From an uncultured Rhizobiaceae bacterium (GTDB lineage Bacteria; Pseudomonadota; Alphaproteobacteria; Rhizobiales; Rhizobiaceae), in the NCBI GenBank assembly GCA_958296345.1, contig CATQIJ010000008.1, positions 1-64,000 of the forward strand: a DNA stretch of 64,000 nt, given 5' to 3'. A model generated the notes under the pieces. That model made no database searches, had not been told where the DNA came from, and worked only from the letters and a program-made list of their open reading frames with translations. Below are positions 62,026 to 64,000 of the stretch, one piece after another (position 1 is the first letter of the stretch; each line of letters starts with the position of its first letter). A program made the position numbers and the translations under genes.

Positions 62026-63268
62026 TCAAGCGTAACATCTCTGGCCTCGATTTAGCTGTAAAAGAACCTGCAATTGGTAAGGGAGCGCAAGGTGCTGCCT
62101 ATTTATTAGTCTGGCCCAAAGACCCAAAGCAAAAATTTATTCTCAAAAAGAATTTGAGGCGACCAATGCAGCAGCCAATAGGACAAAAGAACTATGCCGA
62201 ATGACCCTACCGCTCAAAAATCCGTTTCTGGCGGCACCAATACTTTATGAAGGTACTGGGGGAAATATCTGCCATCTTGCCCCCTTTGCGCCTGGAGTGC
62301 CTCTTGATCAGGATGTCCCAAGGTCACTTCCAAAACGCTTGGAGATTGCACATCATGCAGCTTGTAATTGGACGAGCTGCGAAGACCTTGGCTACTTTCA
62401 TGGCGACATACGTTTACCACACCTCTTGATCTCAAAAAGTGGAAGTGTGAGTCTAATTGATCACGATAATTTTGGGATCCAGCGAAAGAAAATACCAGCT
62501 CCACCAATGGCTGGCGACCGGATGATGATGGCCCCCGAGCTGAAGGACCTAATAGCTGAGCCCACAATAGAAAGTGATCGGTTTGCATATGCTGTTTGGT
62601 TTCACATGCTTCTTTTTCAAGTGCATCCCAGTGATGGCAACGCTCGAACACCAGCAGAAATGGACACAGTTATGGGTCTTGGGAAGTGGCCTGGGCACAA
62701 ACAAGGTGCAAGGCTTGCCTTGACAGATTCACCATTGCAGGCAGTTGGAAGCGAGATTGTTGGTCTGTTTGATAGTGCGTTTGCGTTAGATCCCAAGAAA
62801 CGACCTACAGCTGATGATTGGCGAAGAGCCTTCGTCAGGGCGATTAAATGCCTGGTTAGGCATGAATGTGGGCAATATTTTGCCATAGAGAAAGCAGACA
62901 TGCTTTGCCCACGGTGCAAAGAGCGGGTCCATGATACGAGTCGTAGTCTGCAAATTGAAATTGCGCTGACCGGAATTCGTAAAAAATACTCGCTTACCTT
63001 GAGGGAGCGAAGGGCCATAACAATTGGCCGCGCCAATCTTGGCCACTTGTCGAGGGAGTTGTCTCCAAAGCATCTAGAACTGTTCAAGCAGGGCGAACAG
63101 ATCCACTTGCGACACATTGGCCAAGCAAAGTCCTCCATACGCTACAAGGGCAAGTGGTATCGCTTAGATGCGATTTGGTGGCCTATTTCACGTCTACTTC
63201 AAGAACCGCTTGAGCTACGTCTTGGCAACGTTTCGTTATCTTTGAACATACGCAACCAAGTTAAGTAG
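62022..63268 (+). pseudogene. Protein kinase with zinc-finger and FHA-like C-terminus, one-base frameshift
   Basis: About 415 aa restored. ATG 62022 overlaps the PP2C stop. It has a glycine-rich loop IGKGAQGAAY, then a shift near 62145 in an AAAAA run; the next frame reads EFEATNAAANRTKELCRM. Catalytic motifs are HGDIRLPHLLI (HRD-like) and LIDHDNFGI (DFG-like), then a zinc finger CPRCKE with an earlier Cys/His pair, and a C-terminal FHA-like segment (AITIGRANLGHLSRELSPKHLELF). Kinase-PP2C pairs with a vWA protein form the TerY-P triad (E. coli yegI/K/L-like). The vWA member is missing here. The span of 1247 bases is one short of 416 codons. Confidence 0.7.
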
Positions 63269-63297
63269 AGCTCGATTGGAACACGAGCGGCACCATT

Positions 63298-63318
63298 TGT
63301 AGTACACTTTGTAGTGCA
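63298..63318 (+). promoter_or_regulatory. Putative recombinase arm-type sites, right end
   Basis: TGTAGTACA at 63298-63306 and TGTAGTGCA at 63310-63318, period 12, the same layout as 43489-43509. They lie 98 bases inside the right attachment repeat. Confidence 0.65.
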
Positions 63319-63416
63319 AATGGTCTCAAGATTGAACGATTGAAAAGCGATGCCTGCGTTTATCCGGTTGAAAGACAACGAGAAATTTCGTAAGTGTGTT
63401 GATCTATAAGGAAAAT

Positions 63417-63432
63417 AATGGTGCCCCCACAC
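63417..63432 (+). repeat. Right attachment repeat of the island
   Basis: AATGGTGCCCCCACAC spans the CCA, discriminator and acceptor 3' strand of tRNA-Thr and matches 43377-43392 at 15 of 16 positions. Confidence 0.75.
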
Positions 63433-63494
63433 GGACTCGAACCGCGGACCTATTGATTACAAATCAATTGCTCTACCAGCTGAGCTATAGGGGC
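63422..63494 (-). tRNA. tRNA-Thr (anticodon TGT)
   Basis: 73-nt minus-strand tRNA. Acceptor GCCCCTA pairs with TGGGGGC (one G-T), D-arm TAGCTCAGCTGGTAGAGC, anticodon loop TTTGTAA on ATTGA/TCAAT, T-loop GGTTCGAGTCC, discriminator A. CCA is encoded at 63419-63421. Its 3' end forms the right attachment repeat of the 20-kb island. Confidence 0.96.
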
Positions 63495-63650
63495 CGATGC
63501 TTATCGATTCAATGAATCGCGCTATCGAATTTTGGATTATGTATTCGCTTTTCCGATGTTGTGCAAGCGTTGTTTGCTTCTTTTTTGCTCATTTACAATT
63601 ATAATTAATTTAGGGCGGTAAAAGCATTCAAAACAGGCGCTATATTTGCT

Positions 63651-63679
63651 TTGAACAGATAATCTTATATTGCTATTAT
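63651..63679 (+). promoter_or_regulatory. Predicted promoter of the 8-oxoguanine deaminase gene
   Basis: A -35-like TTGAAC and a -10-like TATTAT are separated by 17 bases, 24 bases upstream of the start codon. Predicted by pattern only. Confidence 0.4.
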
Positions 63680-63702
63680 TTAGTTCGAACACAGGACAAC
63701 TT

Positions 63703-64000
63703 ATGCCGACACTTTTGATTAAAAATGCAGATCAACTTGTAACGATGGATGGGCAACGACGGGAAATTGCTAACGGTAGTATATTTGTTCGTAACGGCGT
63801 TATCGAAGCTGTCGGTTACGATGTTCCAAACACAGCAGATGAAGTTATTGACGCTAGTAATTGCGTGGTCACACCGGGGTTAGTGAATACACATCATCAC
63901 TTATATCAGACTTTAACCAGAGTAGTTCCTGGTGGACAAGACGCTCTGCTCTTTGGTTGGCTTCAAACGCTTTATCCTATTTGGGCGCGTTTTGGCCCAG
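63703..64000 (+). CDS. 8-oxoguanine deaminase (amidohydrolase), truncated by window end
   Basis: Amidohydrolase that deaminates 8-oxoguanine to uric acid during purine salvage/detoxification. ATG 63703 follows AGGACA at good spacing. The sequence ADQLVTMDGQRREIANGS, then DASNCVVTPGLVNTHHHLYQTL (metal-binding HxH), then FGWLQTLYPIWARFG is characteristic of this group rather than the related atrazine chlorohydrolases. The remaining ~350 residues lie beyond the window. Confidence 0.88.
   Translation, partial: MPTLLIKNADQLVTMDGQRREIANGSIFVRNGVIEAVGYDVPNTADEVIDASNCVVTPGLVNTHHHLYQTLTRVVPGGQDALLFGWLQTLYPIWARFGP

Larger units (their letters stand above)
43377..63432. mobile_element. 20-kb integrated island at tRNA-Thr
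   Basis: Boundaries rest on a 16-bp repeat with one mismatch (AATGGYGCCCCCACAC) at 43377-43392 and at 63417-63432, where it contains the 3' end of tRNA-Thr. Just inside, 96 and 98 bases away, each end has the same pair of 9-mers TGTAGTGCA at a 12-base period. Content: broken integrase, second recombinase, unrecognised operon, DUF3768-type small genes, Fic protein, primase, type I restriction-modification operon and a PP2C/kinase remnant. The region is visibly richer in GC than its flanks. Confidence 0.85.

Overview
The window reads as a low-GC alphaproteobacterial chromosome, most likely Hyphomicrobiales (Rhizobiales). Evidence: phosphatidylcholine synthase, two tandem IalB-family proteins, HspQ, an mfd-sdhE-recG cluster, glmU-glmS-DUF502, and a tuf/tRNA-Trp/YihY neighbourhood. 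Genus is not resolvable from the sequence alone.

Layout. (1) 1-3.2 kb: three overlapping glycosyltransferase genes (surface polysaccharide), the first cut by the window edge. (2) 3.2-6.1 kb: a decayed prophage scrap (endolysin, holin piece fused to a tail-terminator piece, DUF6441 tail protein) abutting a broken gene of unknown function. (3) 6.36-11.3 kb: tRNA-Ser and a BMP-type nucleoside/purine ABC transporter operon in which three of four genes are interrupted. (4) 11.4-32.3 kb: core genes for lipid and quinone metabolism, IalB proteins, peptide-binding protein, DsbA-like protein, DNA repair (mfd, recG), SdhE, cell-wall precursor synthesis (glmS, glmU) and CcdA, plus a broken secreted zincin-like protein. 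(5) 32.4-43.3 kb: tRNA-Lys, tRNA-Trp, YihY, EF-Tu, two lipoproteins, a TadG-like vWA protein, a large RTX protein, a small segment flanked by a 21-bp copy of the tRNA-Gly 3' end, tRNA-Gly, tRNA-Tyr and RlmB. (6) 43.38-63.43 kb: a 20-kb GC-richer integrated island at the 3' end of tRNA-Thr. Near-identical short repeats and paired 9-mers (period 12) occur symmetrically at both ends. It carries a wrecked integrase, a second compact and apparently intact tyrosine recombinase followed by an unrecognised gene set, small plasmid/ICE-type proteins, a Fic protein, a primase plus membrane protein, a type I restriction-modification operon with an extra nuclease-like gene, and a PP2C/kinase remnant resembling the TerY-P (YegI/K/L-like) signalling triad. 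hsdR is truncated and fused in frame to the PP2C remnant. (7) The right edge holds tRNA-Thr and the start of an 8-oxoguanine deaminase gene.

A recurrent feature is the single-base frameshift: at least 17 genes or segments, including mfd, recG and yihY, are split, and most splits equal one missing base, often in a homopolymer. This argues for sequence error in part of the window and calls for caution before treating every split gene as a true pseudogene. A few interruptions are different in kind (in-frame TAG/TAA, a repeat-mediated deletion, gene fusions) and look more like real decay.
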